Source of the DNA: Promethearchaeota archaeon
GTDB taxonomy: Archaea; Asgardarchaeota; Lokiarchaeia; Sigyniarchaeales; SOKP01
Length of the DNA: 64,000 nt
Assembly (NCBI GenBank): GCA_018238625.1
Contig: JABCSY010000005.1
Location: 1 to 64,000, forward strand
Direction of reading: 5' to 3'
Below are positions 1-8,415 of the stretch, in pieces (the first letter of the stretch is position 1; each line of letters starts with the position of its first letter). Made by a program: the position numbers and the translations under genes. The notes beneath the pieces are model-generated. The model did not search any database. It saw nothing but the letters and a program-made list of their open reading frames with translations, and was not told where the DNA came from.

Positions 1-1
1 A

Positions 2-256
2 TGGATAAATTTTCCAAAGTGGATATCTGGAAATACGTTTGATAAAACTTCTCAATTATGGAATGATTTTGATACCATTGTTGATTTAAGAAATGAACTT
101 GTTCACTTCAAGGATTATGATTTTAAAGAATTCGTTGACCATCCATGTGGTATTAAAGTTGTTGGATTATATGAAATCGTTAATAAAAATAATGCAGAAT
201 TAGCATATAAAACTGCAATAAAAATGATGGATGAATTAAAAAAATTATTACGATAA
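2..256 (+). CDS. HEPN-like protein, 5' end outside the window
   Basis: An open frame runs from the first bases of the window to TAA at 254-256, giving 84 residues with no start inside the window. It contains RNELVH, which fits the R-x4-H signature of HEPN nucleases, followed by an alpha-helical, lysine-rich tail. It lies just upstream of a MntA-tail chimera and a HepT gene, so the left edge looks like a toxin-antitoxin or defence remnant zone. The HEPN assignment rests on one short motif and the context; the full gene could be something else. Confidence 0.45.
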   Translation, partial: WINFPKWISGNTFDKTSQLWNDFDTIVDLRNELVHFKDYDFKEFVDHPCGIKVVGLYEIVNKNNAELAYKTAIKMMDELKKLLR

Positions 257-363
257 TTGTTGAGGGGATAGATACGGTCAAACCAAATTTTTCAGAAGGA
301 CAATTACAACAATTAGTTAATAATGAAATTGTAATAAACTTACTTCAGAGCGAAAATAAATAT

Positions 364-798
364 GTGATTCCAAAAATACCTAGTCTTCCTGAAGAATACA
401 AACTGGGATGGGATACAGGATTTTATTTTCCGTGGTTAGGAATACCCCATAATCCAAAGCATAAAGGATGTAATTTCTTTCTCCAATATAAGATTTCAAG
501 TGAAATAGGGAAAAAAGGTAATCAATATTCATATTGGAGTGCACCATATTATAGATTCCAAATACCATATACAACAAAAGAGAATGGAAATTATGTTTAT
601 GATGATTTTCAATACTATAGTAATATTCATAAAGTAAAATTCTTTACGGATCTGACAAAAAATTATGATAATTTTATCGAATTGGTTTTTTTATTAGAAG
701 GTCTTTTGCAAAGAAAGATAGATTTACTCACAATTGAAGCTCTCAATCCTTATATGAAGCCCAAAATATTAAAGGAGGCTTATTTTGAATCGATCTAA
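364..798 (+). CDS. Chimeric ORF ending in a MntA-type nucleotidyltransferase C-terminus
   Basis: This encodes up to 144 residues from a GTG at 364; the frame stays open upstream to about 235, so the true start is uncertain. The last ~30 residues (LLQRKIDLLTIEALNPY, then PKILKEAYF) match the usual C-terminal end of MntA-type minimal nucleotidyltransferases, the antitoxin partner of HepT. The catalytic GSxxRG region and its acidic residues are absent. The first ~100 residues, rich in Tyr and Phe, look like part of an unrelated protein I do not recognise. It overlaps the HepT start by 14 bp, as an intact mntA would. I infer a deletion fusion that keeps only the antitoxin tail. Confidence 0.55.
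   Translation: MIPKIPSLPEEYKLGWDTGFYFPWLGIPHNPKHKGCNFFLQYKISSEIGKKGNQYSYWSAPYYRFQIPYTTKENGNYVYDDFQYYSNIHKVKFFTDLTKNYDNFIELVFLLEGLLQRKIDLLTIEALNPYMKPKILKEAYFESI
771..778 (+). promoter_or_regulatory. Shine-Dalgarno for the HepT gene
   Basis: AAAGGAGG lies six bases before a TTG codon at 785 and decides that start. It sits inside the 3' end of the preceding chimeric ORF, as expected for translational coupling of a MntA/HepT pair. Confidence 0.7.
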
Positions 799-1129
799 CG
801 ATTATTTGGACAAAATCAATCACATTAATGATGAACTTAAATATTTAATAACCATATCAAAAGAATTAACGCATGATGAGTTTATTAAAGATGAAACGCT
901 AAAAAGAGCATTTGTTAGAAGCTTGGAGATTATTGGAGAAGCAGTAAAAAGAATTCCTAAACAAATATGTGAACAATACAGACAGATCGAATGGAATAAA
1001 ATTGCGGGAATGAGAGATAAACTAATCCATCACTATTTTGGGGTTGATTATGACTTAGTTTGGGATATAATTGAAAACCATATTCCAAAATTAAAAGAAA
1101 CAATCAAATTAATTCTTAATGGAGAATAA
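785..1129 (+). CDS. HepT-like ribonuclease toxin (DUF86)
   Basis: The 114-residue, all-helical protein has the size and layout of DUF86/HepT. R77-x4-H82-x-Y84 (RDKLIHHY) is the HEPN catalytic motif with the tyrosine that MntA antitoxins modify by AMPylation in characterised pairs. Translation starts at TTG behind a strong AAAGGAGG. The normal partner would be the nucleotidyltransferase directly upstream, but here only its C-terminal tail survives. Either the toxin is restrained by something else, is weakly active, or has been repurposed. Family assignment is secure; activity is not shown by the sequence. Confidence 0.85.
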   Translation: MNRSNDYLDKINHINDELKYLITISKELTHDEFIKDETLKRAFVRSLEIIGEAVKRIPKQICEQYRQIEWNKIAGMRDKLIHHYFGVDYDLVWDIIENHIPKLKETIKLILNGE

Positions 1130-1153
1130 CTAATATTAAAGAAGTGAAAAAGA

Positions 1154-1999
1154 TTGAATTTTGAAACGATAAATTTTGAACTGAAACCAAATGGCATTGG
1201 TATTATAATGCTCAATCGTCCAGAGAAATTAAATGCTATTTCTTTTCAAATGGAGGAAGACTTGCATGAATTATTAGACCATTTAATGACAAATTTGGAT
1301 TGTCGTGTAGTGATTTTTGGGGGAATGGGACGCGCATTCTGTGCTGGAACTGATTTACAAGAAGGATTAATTTTAAATACAAAGAAGATCCCCGTAGGCT
1401 ATGAAAAATACTACTTTTTAAACGTTCCAGAGCCGTTAAAAAAGAAAATGTATCATCAATGGCGTATAAGTCAAATTTACGTGAAAATGCGAAAAATAAG
1501 TCAACCAATAATTGCAATTGTACACGGAGCAGCAGCAGGCGGAGGATTTGGATTCGCAATGGCGGCAGATATGCGGATTGCCAGCGAAGATGTAAAATTT
1601 ATTAACGCCTCCATTAATATTGGACTTACTGGTGCAGATGTAGGAGGTAGTTATTTTCTTCCTCGACTTATTGGAATGTCAAGAGCAGCTGAAATATTAT
1701 ACAGTGGGAAGATTGTTGACGGTATTGAAGCTGAAAAAATAGGATTAGTTCTAAAAGTTGTTAAAAAGGAAAATTTGTTAAAAGTCGCAATAGAAAAGGC
1801 AGAAGAATTGTTAAAAAAAAGCCCGTTGGGATTGAGAATGACCAAACAAGCGATTAATTTATCTTTAGATTCCCCAAGCTTAGAAACCATACTACAATTT
1901 GAAAACTCTTCAATAGTTTTAACATTCAGTTCAAAAGACGTAAATGAAGCTTCTGCAGCCTTTTTTGAGAAACGAGATCCTAAATTTCCATTACGCTAA
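1154..1999 (+). CDS. Enoyl-CoA hydratase/isomerase family protein (crotonase fold)
   Basis: The 281-residue protein starts at TTG and has the normal crotonase length. AFCAGTDL (about 61-68) and GAAAGGG (about 125-131) form the CoA-binding and oxyanion-hole regions. At the place where classical hydratases have Pro-Glu-Ile, this protein has Ala-Ser-Ile (NASINIGL, about 151-158), so one of the two usual catalytic glutamates is missing; a glutamate is kept slightly downstream in SRAAEILYSG. It may therefore be an isomerase, hydrolase or other crotonase rather than a hydratase. It probably acts on acyl-CoA in the cytoplasm. It follows the HepT gene by 24 bp but has no obvious functional link. Confidence 0.85.
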   Translation: MNFETINFELKPNGIGIIMLNRPEKLNAISFQMEEDLHELLDHLMTNLDCRVVIFGGMGRAFCAGTDLQEGLILNTKKIPVGYEKYYFLNVPEPLKKKMYHQWRISQIYVKMRKISQPIIAIVHGAAAGGGFGFAMAADMRIASEDVKFINASINIGLTGADVGGSYFLPRLIGMSRAAEILYSGKIVDGIEAEKIGLVLKVVKKENLLKVAIEKAEELLKKSPLGLRMTKQAINLSLDSPSLETILQFENSSIVLTFSSKDVNEASAAFFEKRDPKFPLR

Positions 2000-2030
2000 A
2001 AGAAAAAAAAAATAAAGAAGAATAAATATT

Positions 2031-2531
2031 TTATTCTTTAATTTGCAATTTGTATTTAATTGGAGTAGGTCCATCGAAATTATAAATAACTGGGCAATGA
2101 GTAAATACTTTTTCCATCATTTCTTCTACTTTTTCTTTAGGAGCATCTGCTTTAATTCTAATGATAGGTTCAAGCTTATCATAACCTGGAGGTATATTAT
2201 CATCAATTCCAAAAATACCTGCGAGATTTAGGTGACCTCTTGAATTCACAGTCATTGATTCGATTTTTATATCCATAATTAACGCCCAAAATCGAGTTAC
2301 TGCTATAATACATGCGCCGATCGATCCTAAAATTGCTAATAATGGTGATGCTCCTTTATCTGTACCATCTAAACCTATAGGAGCATCAATTAAAACTTCG
2401 TGTTTTGAAGCCCCCATAGTAACTTTGGTTTGCATCCCCTCATGTAGCATTTCACAACTTATATTAAAATTTTTTTCACCGTTTTTAACATCTTCTTTTA
2501 TTGCTTCGTAAGTTTCTTTAAAACTTGGCAT
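2031..2531 (-). CDS. OsmC family protein
   Basis: The 166-residue protein matches the OsmC/Ohr fold. Two cysteines occupy the expected places: C74 in SIGACI at the start of the central helix, and C146 in THCPV. In the family these act as a peroxidatic and resolving pair that reduces organic peroxides or handles reactive sulfur. The arginine that normally activates the thiol is not obvious to me. It is convergent with the crotonase gene, 31 bp away, and has its own upstream AT-rich region. The OsmC (not Ohr) label is preferred from overall sequence, without certainty about substrate. Confidence 0.85.
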   Translation of the reverse strand: MPSFKETYEAIKEDVKNGEKNFNISCEMLHEGMQTKVTMGASKHEVLIDAPIGLDGTDKGASPLLAILGSIGACIIAVTRFWALIMDIKIESMTVNSRGHLNLAGIFGIDDNIPPGYDKLEPIIRIKADAPKEKVEEMMEKVFTHCPVIYNFDGPTPIKYKLQIKE

Positions 2532-2735
2532 TTTTTATCACTTTTCCTTTTATTATGCTATTTATATTAAATCATTATTCATAATTTAAAATATTAAATA
2601 ATAGAATTTAGAATTTGATTTAAATTTTCTCTCATTTGAATAGCGAATATAACTGGTTTTTTTACAAGGAACAAAACCACATCGCCATCAACAGCAACCT
2701 TGTATTGTTAGACCAGAAAAAATATAATAATAAAC

Positions 2736-3323
2736 TTAAATCTTTTTCTTTTGATTCTTAATACAGAACCTAACAAATAGTTTTGGATTGTTAGCATATC
2801 CATTACTGCTAATTCCCCCGCAATTCTCTAAGACTTCGTGAGGAATGGGATTGTTTCCGATTCTTAATTCTATTAAATTTATGAGGTTCTCGAGTCCCTT
2901 GACTTCAGAAATGTTATTTCCAAAGAGATTTAATTTTCTTAATTCAATTAGCCGTTCTAAACCCTTTATTTCTGATATTTGATTATCTTCGAAAGATAAA
3001 TTTTGCAGGTTATTTAATTTGGAAAGCCCCTTAATTTCTTCAATTTTATTTTCAGAAAGAAATAGCGTATCTAATTTGGCCAAAGGATATAAATTCTTAA
3101 TTTCTTTTATCTCGTTTCCATAGAGATTCAATTTTTCTAAATTTATTAGATTATCCAAATCTCTAATTTCAGAAATCTTGTTATTAAAGAGATATAAAGC
3201 CTTTAAATTTAAAAGCCCTTTAAGCCCAATTATTTTTGATATTTCTTCAATTCCGTGATTACCCAAAATTAAAGCGTTATCAGAAACTTCGAATTTCTGT
3301 CCTTGGTAGGTTATAAATTGCAT
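2736..3323 (-). CDS. Leucine-rich repeat protein (SDS22/internalin type)
   Basis: The 195-residue protein is made of about six 22-residue leucine-rich repeats with the pattern LxxLxLxxNxIxEIxGLxxL. The repeats begin near residue 35 after a short cap (MQFITYQGQKFEV) and end in a cysteine-containing cap. There is no signal peptide or membrane segment, so it is probably a cytoplasmic protein-binding scaffold. Repeats of this kind are common in Asgard archaea and eukaryotes. The gene is divergent from the amino-acid permease at 3417. Partner and process cannot be read from the sequence. Confidence 0.85.
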   Translation of the reverse strand: MQFITYQGQKFEVSDNALILGNHGIEEISKIIGLKGLLNLKALYLFNNKISEIRDLDNLINLEKLNLYGNEIKEIKNLYPLAKLDTLFLSENKIEEIKGLSKLNNLQNLSFEDNQISEIKGLERLIELRKLNLFGNNISEVKGLENLINLIELRIGNNPIPHEVLENCGGISSNGYANNPKLFVRFCIKNQKKKI

Positions 3324-3384
3324 TTTATCTTAACTTTTAATTCATTTTACTAAAGCTTACTATATAACTTTTTATTAAACGAAG

Positions 3385-3412
3385 TATAAAATAATTTATA
3401 TTTAGAAAGGTG
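3385..3412 (+). promoter_or_regulatory. TATA box and ribosome binding site of the permease gene
   Basis: TATAAAAT at 3385-3392 is followed by AAAGGTGA at 3406-3413, about four bases from the ATG at 3417. The leader must be very short. Confidence 0.5.
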
Positions 3413-3416
3413 AATT

Positions 3417-4772
3417 ATGTTGGAAGAAGTTAAAAAAGCGCCAAAATTAAAGAGAAGAGTGTCATTATTCGGCGTAACCGTCTACGGCGTTGGGAATGTC
3501 TTAGGGGCCGGTATATATGCCTTAATAGGCGAGGTTGTAGGAATTACTGGAAACCTCTCTTGGTTGGCCTTCGTATTAGCTTCGATTACTGGAGCTTTAA
3601 CAGGCCTATCATACGCTGAGCTTTCTTCTATGTATCCTAAAAGTGCTGCTGAATTTGTTTACACTGAAGAGGCTTTTAAAATTCGAATTTTATCGTTTCT
3701 ATTAGGGTGGATAATTATCTTTTCAGGTATACTCTCAGCGGCAACCGTCGCGTTAGGTTTTGCCAATTATTTGGCTGCTTTAATTGGAATTCCATCGATC
3801 ATACTTACAGTAATATTTGCTGCTTTACTAATAGTAATTCTTAGCCTTGTAAACTTCATTGGTATCAAAGCTTCCACGTGGACTAATATCTTATTTACGT
3901 TTATTGAAGCAGCCGGGCTCATTTTAATCATTATAATTGGTATCCCACATTTTGGATCGGTCAATTATTTAGAGCTCCCTATAGGAAGTTCGTTTACCGT
4001 AGTTTTTTCGGCGGTTGCTTTAATATTTTTCGCCTACATTGGATTTGAAGATATCGCAAACATTGCTGAAGAAGTCAAGAATCCCACTAAAAACCTTCCT
4101 AAAGCTATAATTTATTCGATTATTATTACCACTGTTTTGTATTGTTTAACTGCCATCTCAATAGTTAGCATATTGCCCTATAGTGAAATCGCAGACTCTC
4201 CAGCCCCTTTGAACGCTGTAACTACTGCTGTTTTAGGTCCTATTGGAGGGATAATAATGTCTTTTATAGCACTATTCGCTACGGCAAATACCGTATTAAT
4301 AATGATGATTGTCACCTCGAGAATGATGTACGGTATGGCTAGAGATAAAGCGTTGCCAGAAGGCTTAAGCAAAATATCACCAAAATATAGAACGCCTGCT
4401 TTAGCCGTTTTAATAACAATGATTTTAACGATGGTGCCGCTATTTCTTGGAGATATCTCTATAGTTGCGAACGCTACTGTTTTTGGCGTACTCATTACCT
4501 TTTTCTTGGTGAACCTTAGCTTAATAGCTTTAAGAAGGAAGAAACCTGACCTTGAAAGACCTTTTAAACTAAAGCCTAATTTTGGATGGGTGCCGATAAT
4601 TGCGCTCTTAGGTTGTATCGTCTGTTTCGGATTACTCTTTACGTTTAACCTATTAATCGTTGTTATACAATTGATTATCGTTTTATGTGGAGTAGTAGTT
4701 TTTTACGCAATGAAATCAAAAATAGAAACAAAGACAAGTCGATTCATTCAAAAAATAGATACTGATAATTAA
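3417..4772 (+). CDS. APC superfamily amino-acid permease
   Basis: The 451-residue protein has about twelve hydrophobic segments and the first-helix motif GVGNVLGAGIYAL typical of amino acid-polyamine-organocation transporters. The length is standard. A second conserved stretch (FFAYIGFEDIANIAEEVKNP, about 205-224) matches the unwound helix 6 region and following loop of the family. It should import amino acids or related solutes across the cytoplasmic membrane, driven by ions or exchange; the substrate cannot be predicted. The ATG start follows a clear SD. Confidence 0.9.
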   Translation: MLEEVKKAPKLKRRVSLFGVTVYGVGNVLGAGIYALIGEVVGITGNLSWLAFVLASITGALTGLSYAELSSMYPKSAAEFVYTEEAFKIRILSFLLGWIIIFSGILSAATVALGFANYLAALIGIPSIILTVIFAALLIVILSLVNFIGIKASTWTNILFTFIEAAGLILIIIIGIPHFGSVNYLELPIGSSFTVVFSAVALIFFAYIGFEDIANIAEEVKNPTKNLPKAIIYSIIITTVLYCLTAISIVSILPYSEIADSPAPLNAVTTAVLGPIGGIIMSFIALFATANTVLIMMIVTSRMMYGMARDKALPEGLSKISPKYRTPALAVLITMILTMVPLFLGDISIVANATVFGVLITFFLVNLSLIALRRKKPDLERPFKLKPNFGWVPIIALLGCIVCFGLLFTFNLLIVVIQLIIVLCGVVVFYAMKSKIETKTSRFIQKIDTDN

Positions 4773-4775
4773 AAA

Positions 4776-4919
4776 TTAACTATATTTTTCTTTCCATTTT
4801 TTTTGTTTTTCTTCTGTATCTCCTTTCATTTTGCAAACTTTGTGAATTTGATCTTGCATTTCCCATTGTTTTTCTAACTCGTCTTCAAGATCGTCTTCTC
4901 TATTATCATCATCGTCCAT
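4776..4919 (-). CDS. Small highly charged protein, 47 residues
   Basis: An ATG at 4917-4919 opens a 47-residue frame ending at TAA 4776-4778. It starts with a run of acidic residues (MDDDDNREDDLEDE), contains one cysteine (KVCK) and ends in a lysine-rich stretch. It is convergent with the permease and fills an otherwise empty 290-bp gap. Composition and helix propensity look like a real small protein, but I recognise no family. The remaining ~145 bp up to 5065 show only AT-rich promoter-like sequence. Confidence 0.45.
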   Translation of the reverse strand: MDDDDNREDDLEDELEKQWEMQDQIHKVCKMKGDTEEKQKKWKEKYS

Positions 4920-5065
4920 ATAAGTTCACCATACTTAATAATCATTGAACATGCTTAAATTTTTACTTTTCGATAAATATTGTCAGAACTAAAAGTTTTT
5001 AAGAACAATTATGATCTTTTAGATTATTATAATCCAATAATATAATATCATAAGGTCATAGAGTT

Positions 5066-6340
5066 ATGATTTCAAAATATCAAGTAACAGTTATTCCACA
5101 AGAAGATTATAATTCTCCGGAGATTTCTGAAAAGCTCGGAGAATATTTTGATAAAAATGGATATCTTTTTGAAGAAAAATCCGTATTAATAAAACCTTCA
5201 TTTGTCTTCCCTATTGGTGATTCCCAAAAAGCAATTGCGATTAACACACACGTAAACTTGGTTGCAGGTATTGCAAAAGCACTATCAGATCGTGGTGCCC
5301 GAAAAATTTTAATTGCTGAAAATCGTACTATGGGAACGGCAAGATATGCTTTTAATAGAGTAGGAATTAAGAAAGTAGTAAAAGGAATTAGAAATGTCAA
5401 ATTTTGTTATTTGGATGAAAAGAAAAGAAAAAACATCTTTGTAAAAGAGCCATTTATTAGCAACCATGTAATCAAGTACCCAAAATTATTGGTAGATGGA
5501 TCAATTGATTATTTCATTTCTGTCCCTAAATTGAAGGGAAACCTCTATACAGATGTTACTTTAAGTGTAAAGAATAATTTTGGCTTAATCTCAAAAAAAG
5601 AACGATTAAAATATCATGACGACCGATTACATGATCATCTTTCTGACATCGCGCTTATTCGCCAGCCAGATTTAATCATCACTGATACTATTATATCGGG
5701 TGAGGGAAATGGGCCCGCTGAAGTGAAGCCAATTAAAACCCAAATGATGATTGTTGGTGATAATTGTTTGGCGGTTGATGTTACATGTTGTTATTTAATT
5801 GGAAAGGATCCTAAAGAGGTTCAGCATTTGAAAAATTTAGCTGAAAGAGGAATAGGCCCTTTAAACATTAATGATATTGAGATAGTTAACAGAGATTATT
5901 TAGAGGTTAAAAAATGTAATTTTGTCGATCAAGATAGGAGTCTTAAAGTGCATCCGTCTCTAACTATTTATCAAGGGAAAGAAGTTTGCATCTCTGGTTG
6001 CCCTGCATTCCTGAGATCTTATTTAGATGCTTATGGAAAAAATTTAGGATGGGAAATTCTGAGTGGAATGACAATTATCGTGGGAAAAGATCTCAATATT
6101 CCTGAAAAAGAACTGGAAAAGTTGGAGAAACGAAAAACAATAGTATATGGAGATTGTGCGGAGCAATATAAGAAGTATGGTGTGTTCTTTAAGGGGTGTC
6201 CACCGGATTATGTCAAAGCAATGTTTAAGATTTCAACACGTACCACATTACCTAATATTCCCTACTTTAAATATATGTCATACCCAAAATACTTAACAAC
6301 ATGGATAGTGCACCTGTTTCAGAGGATTTTAAGATTCTAA
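5066..6340 (+). CDS. DUF362 domain protein
   Basis: The 424-residue protein matches the DUF362 family: an N-terminal KPSFVFP motif near 45, GARKILIAEN, then PKLKGNLYTDVTLSVKNNFG and LIITDTIISGEGNGP. The C-terminal third carries cysteines in CISGCPAF and KGCPPDY. Many DUF362 proteins also have a ferredoxin domain; this one does not show a 4Fe-4S CxxCxxCxxxCP motif. The hydrophobic extreme C-terminus (TTWIVHLFQRILRF) could associate with a membrane. Function of the family is not established; a redox or metal-binding role is only a guess. Confidence 0.8.
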   Translation: MISKYQVTVIPQEDYNSPEISEKLGEYFDKNGYLFEEKSVLIKPSFVFPIGDSQKAIAINTHVNLVAGIAKALSDRGARKILIAENRTMGTARYAFNRVGIKKVVKGIRNVKFCYLDEKKRKNIFVKEPFISNHVIKYPKLLVDGSIDYFISVPKLKGNLYTDVTLSVKNNFGLISKKERLKYHDDRLHDHLSDIALIRQPDLIITDTIISGEGNGPAEVKPIKTQMMIVGDNCLAVDVTCCYLIGKDPKEVQHLKNLAERGIGPLNINDIEIVNRDYLEVKKCNFVDQDRSLKVHPSLTIYQGKEVCISGCPAFLRSYLDAYGKNLGWEILSGMTIIVGKDLNIPEKELEKLEKRKTIVYGDCAEQYKKYGVFFKGCPPDYVKAMFKISTRTTLPNIPYFKYMSYPKYLTTWIVHLFQRILRF

Positions 6341-6391
6341 CCTATCGTTGCTTCCTATTGCATCTAAAATCGTGCATGATATCGAATTCTT

Positions 6392-7525
6392 TCACTCTTT
6401 TTTCAACGCTTCTAAAAGATAATCGGTTATGTATTTAGTTTTATATTCAGATTGAGTTTTGTAATTTACGTACCTATAATTGAACACGCATAAGGGACAC
6501 GATGTAATTATCTCTTGAGTTTCTAATTCGTCAAAAATTTTCTTACCGATTTTTATAGATAAACTACTATCAACCCCTCTAATTCCAGAACCAGCCCCAC
6601 AACACGCAGTTAATTCTCGATTTGCCTTGAGCTCGTTAACTGTAGAACACAGATTTAATAATTCTCGGGGTTCGTCGTAAACATCAATGTTTTTAATTTT
6701 TCTTCCTGTCCTACAAGAATCATGGTAAGTAACTGTATCGTTAGATTGCTCAAATTTCAATTTACCATTCTTTTCTAATTCGTGAATAACTTGGATGACG
6801 TGCTTAACTGGAATATCGTAATTTTGAAGGTATTTTGGATAAAGGTTATTAAATGCGTAAAAGCACCCGCCACAAGTAGTAATAATGTTTTTAATACCGT
6901 GTTGCTTGAAGAGCTCAAAATTTTCACTAAAGATTTTTAAAGCAAAGTCTAATTTACCCGCGGAATAAGCGTATTCTCCACAACAAGGTTCCTTTTCAAA
7001 TATCTTAAAATCGAAATTACCTTCTTTTAAAAGCTCGTAAGAAGCGCTTGCGCTTTCCTTTACTCGAAACGATGACATGCAACCCAAGAATAACAACGTA
7101 TCTGAATCTCCTGCCTCAAAAGTTTCAGATTTCCTATACTTTTCTGGCATCCAGTCCAGTCTTTCTTCTCGCTTACCACTAACGGAATTATCTTGTTCTT
7201 CAATATTTTTTATTATTTTGTTATGGTTTTCAAGAGGACCTAAACCCATTTCTACTAGCTTTATTTTGGAAGAGTGTATTGCGTCAGCAATGTGAATGCT
7301 TTGTTGACATATAAGATCGCACAATCCACATAGCGTACAAGTGTAGATGCTCTTAACCTCCTCTTGAGTAACATCCTGATTACTAAATATTTTATCAACG
7401 ATTTTCAACCTCCCATTTGGGGATAGAAGTTCGTTCTGAGTAACTGCGAAAGTATCGCACACATCCAAACATACCATACAATCAATACACGATTGTACCT
7501 CTGCTATTATCTTTTCTTCGTCCAT
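6392..7525 (-). CDS. HdrD/GlpC-like iron-sulfur oxidoreductase with CCG domains
   Basis: The 377-residue protein begins with two 4Fe-4S ligand sets, C13/C16/C19/C23 and C63/C66/C69/C73, followed by two cysteine-rich CCG domains (CCGEYAYSAG with TTCGGC, then CCGAGSG with CPLC). This is the layout of HdrD, GlpC and LutA-type subunits, which pass electrons to disulfides, quinones or flavin partners. No catalytic flavoprotein partner lies beside it. Its ATG overlaps the stop of the upstream radical SAM gene by one base (TAATG), so the two are surely co-transcribed and coupled. Confidence 0.85.
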   Translation of the reverse strand: MDEEKIIAEVQSCIDCMVCLDVCDTFAVTQNELLSPNGRLKIVDKIFSNQDVTQEEVKSIYTCTLCGLCDLICQQSIHIADAIHSSKIKLVEMGLGPLENHNKIIKNIEEQDNSVSGKREERLDWMPEKYRKSETFEAGDSDTLLFLGCMSSFRVKESASASYELLKEGNFDFKIFEKEPCCGEYAYSAGKLDFALKIFSENFELFKQHGIKNIITTCGGCFYAFNNLYPKYLQNYDIPVKHVIQVIHELEKNGKLKFEQSNDTVTYHDSCRTGRKIKNIDVYDEPRELLNLCSTVNELKANRELTACCGAGSGIRGVDSSLSIKIGKKIFDELETQEIITSCPLCVFNYRYVNYKTQSEYKTKYITDYLLEALKKE

Positions 7526-8283
7526 TATTCATCAAGATAGTCGTATAATTTATCTATAATACAATAACCCATAATATCGTCTCTTAAATAAATTTGAAAA
7601 GGTAAATCCAAATTTCTATAAGGCTTTAATATGCTTAATAATATAATATGTTCTGGTTTTTGAAATTTTTCTTTATATTCATCACCAACCCCTTCAGAAT
7701 ATTGATATTGTTGCAGCACAAAGTTTCCTGTAAACTCATTTTTTCTCAGAAACGAAATGATTTTATCGATGTCGCTTGGTTTCATTAAATTTTCTACGTA
7801 AGTGGTCCTTACTTCAAAATCAATATCCTCGCGTTTATTAACGAGGTTAAAAGTCTCAATTATAGGATCAGCATCCATTAGACTCCCCGTAATCTTCCTT
7901 AATCTTTTCTTGTTTAACGGTCCTTTTAAATCTAAAGCTATTCTGTTGATATATGGTAATAATTTGGATATCATTATAGGATTCGTCCCATTTGTGTCTA
8001 TACTGATGTATTTTCCAATTTTTTTTATTTCTTCGCACAATTTAAGTAAATCTTTTTGGAGCGTAGGTTCTCCACCTGAAATGCTAACTCCACTCACTAA
8101 CATATTACTTTTGATTTGTTCCAGCAATTTTGAAACCCCCATCTCCCTTCCTACGCTTTCGTGCAATAAATACTTATTATGACAAAAACTACAGTTTAAA
8201 TTACAACCTACGGTGAAAACCACCATTGTAGATTTGTTTGGGATGTCTTTAGTTGATATATCGATAATTCCACCGACTCTCAT
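7525..8283 (-). CDS. Radical SAM activating-enzyme-like protein (PflA/NrdG type)
   Basis: The 252-residue protein has the radical SAM cluster motif CNLNCSFC (C27, C31, C34), followed by SISGGEPTL for SAM binding and SIDTNG. Size and order match COG1180 activating enzymes and NrdG-like proteins, which install a glycyl radical on a partner. No glycyl radical enzyme is in the window; the only operon partner is the HdrD-like protein, which could supply electrons to the cluster. The true target is therefore unknown. Confidence 0.85.
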   Translation of the reverse strand: MRVGGIIDISTKDIPNKSTMVVFTVGCNLNCSFCHNKYLLHESVGREMGVSKLLEQIKSNMLVSGVSISGGEPTLQKDLLKLCEEIKKIGKYISIDTNGTNPIMISKLLPYINRIALDLKGPLNKKRLRKITGSLMDADPIIETFNLVNKREDIDFEVRTTYVENLMKPSDIDKIISFLRKNEFTGNFVLQQYQYSEGVGDEYKEKFQKPEHIILLSILKPYRNLDLPFQIYLRDDIMGYCIIDKLYDYLDE

Positions 8284-8415
8284 TAATAATTACCAATTTG
8301 TTGTTTTGATTTAATTAATATCCTAAAACATGTTTTTTAAAATGTACATCAAATTTAAAAAATAATCTTTTATTTTAGATGTTATTAGGTATTATATTAA
8401 TTAAATCTAAATGTG

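Noticed and set aside
2600..2735. Cys-rich small ORF on the minus strand between the OsmC and LRR genes
   Set aside because: The frame has stops between the Cys codons and no start; it looks accidental.
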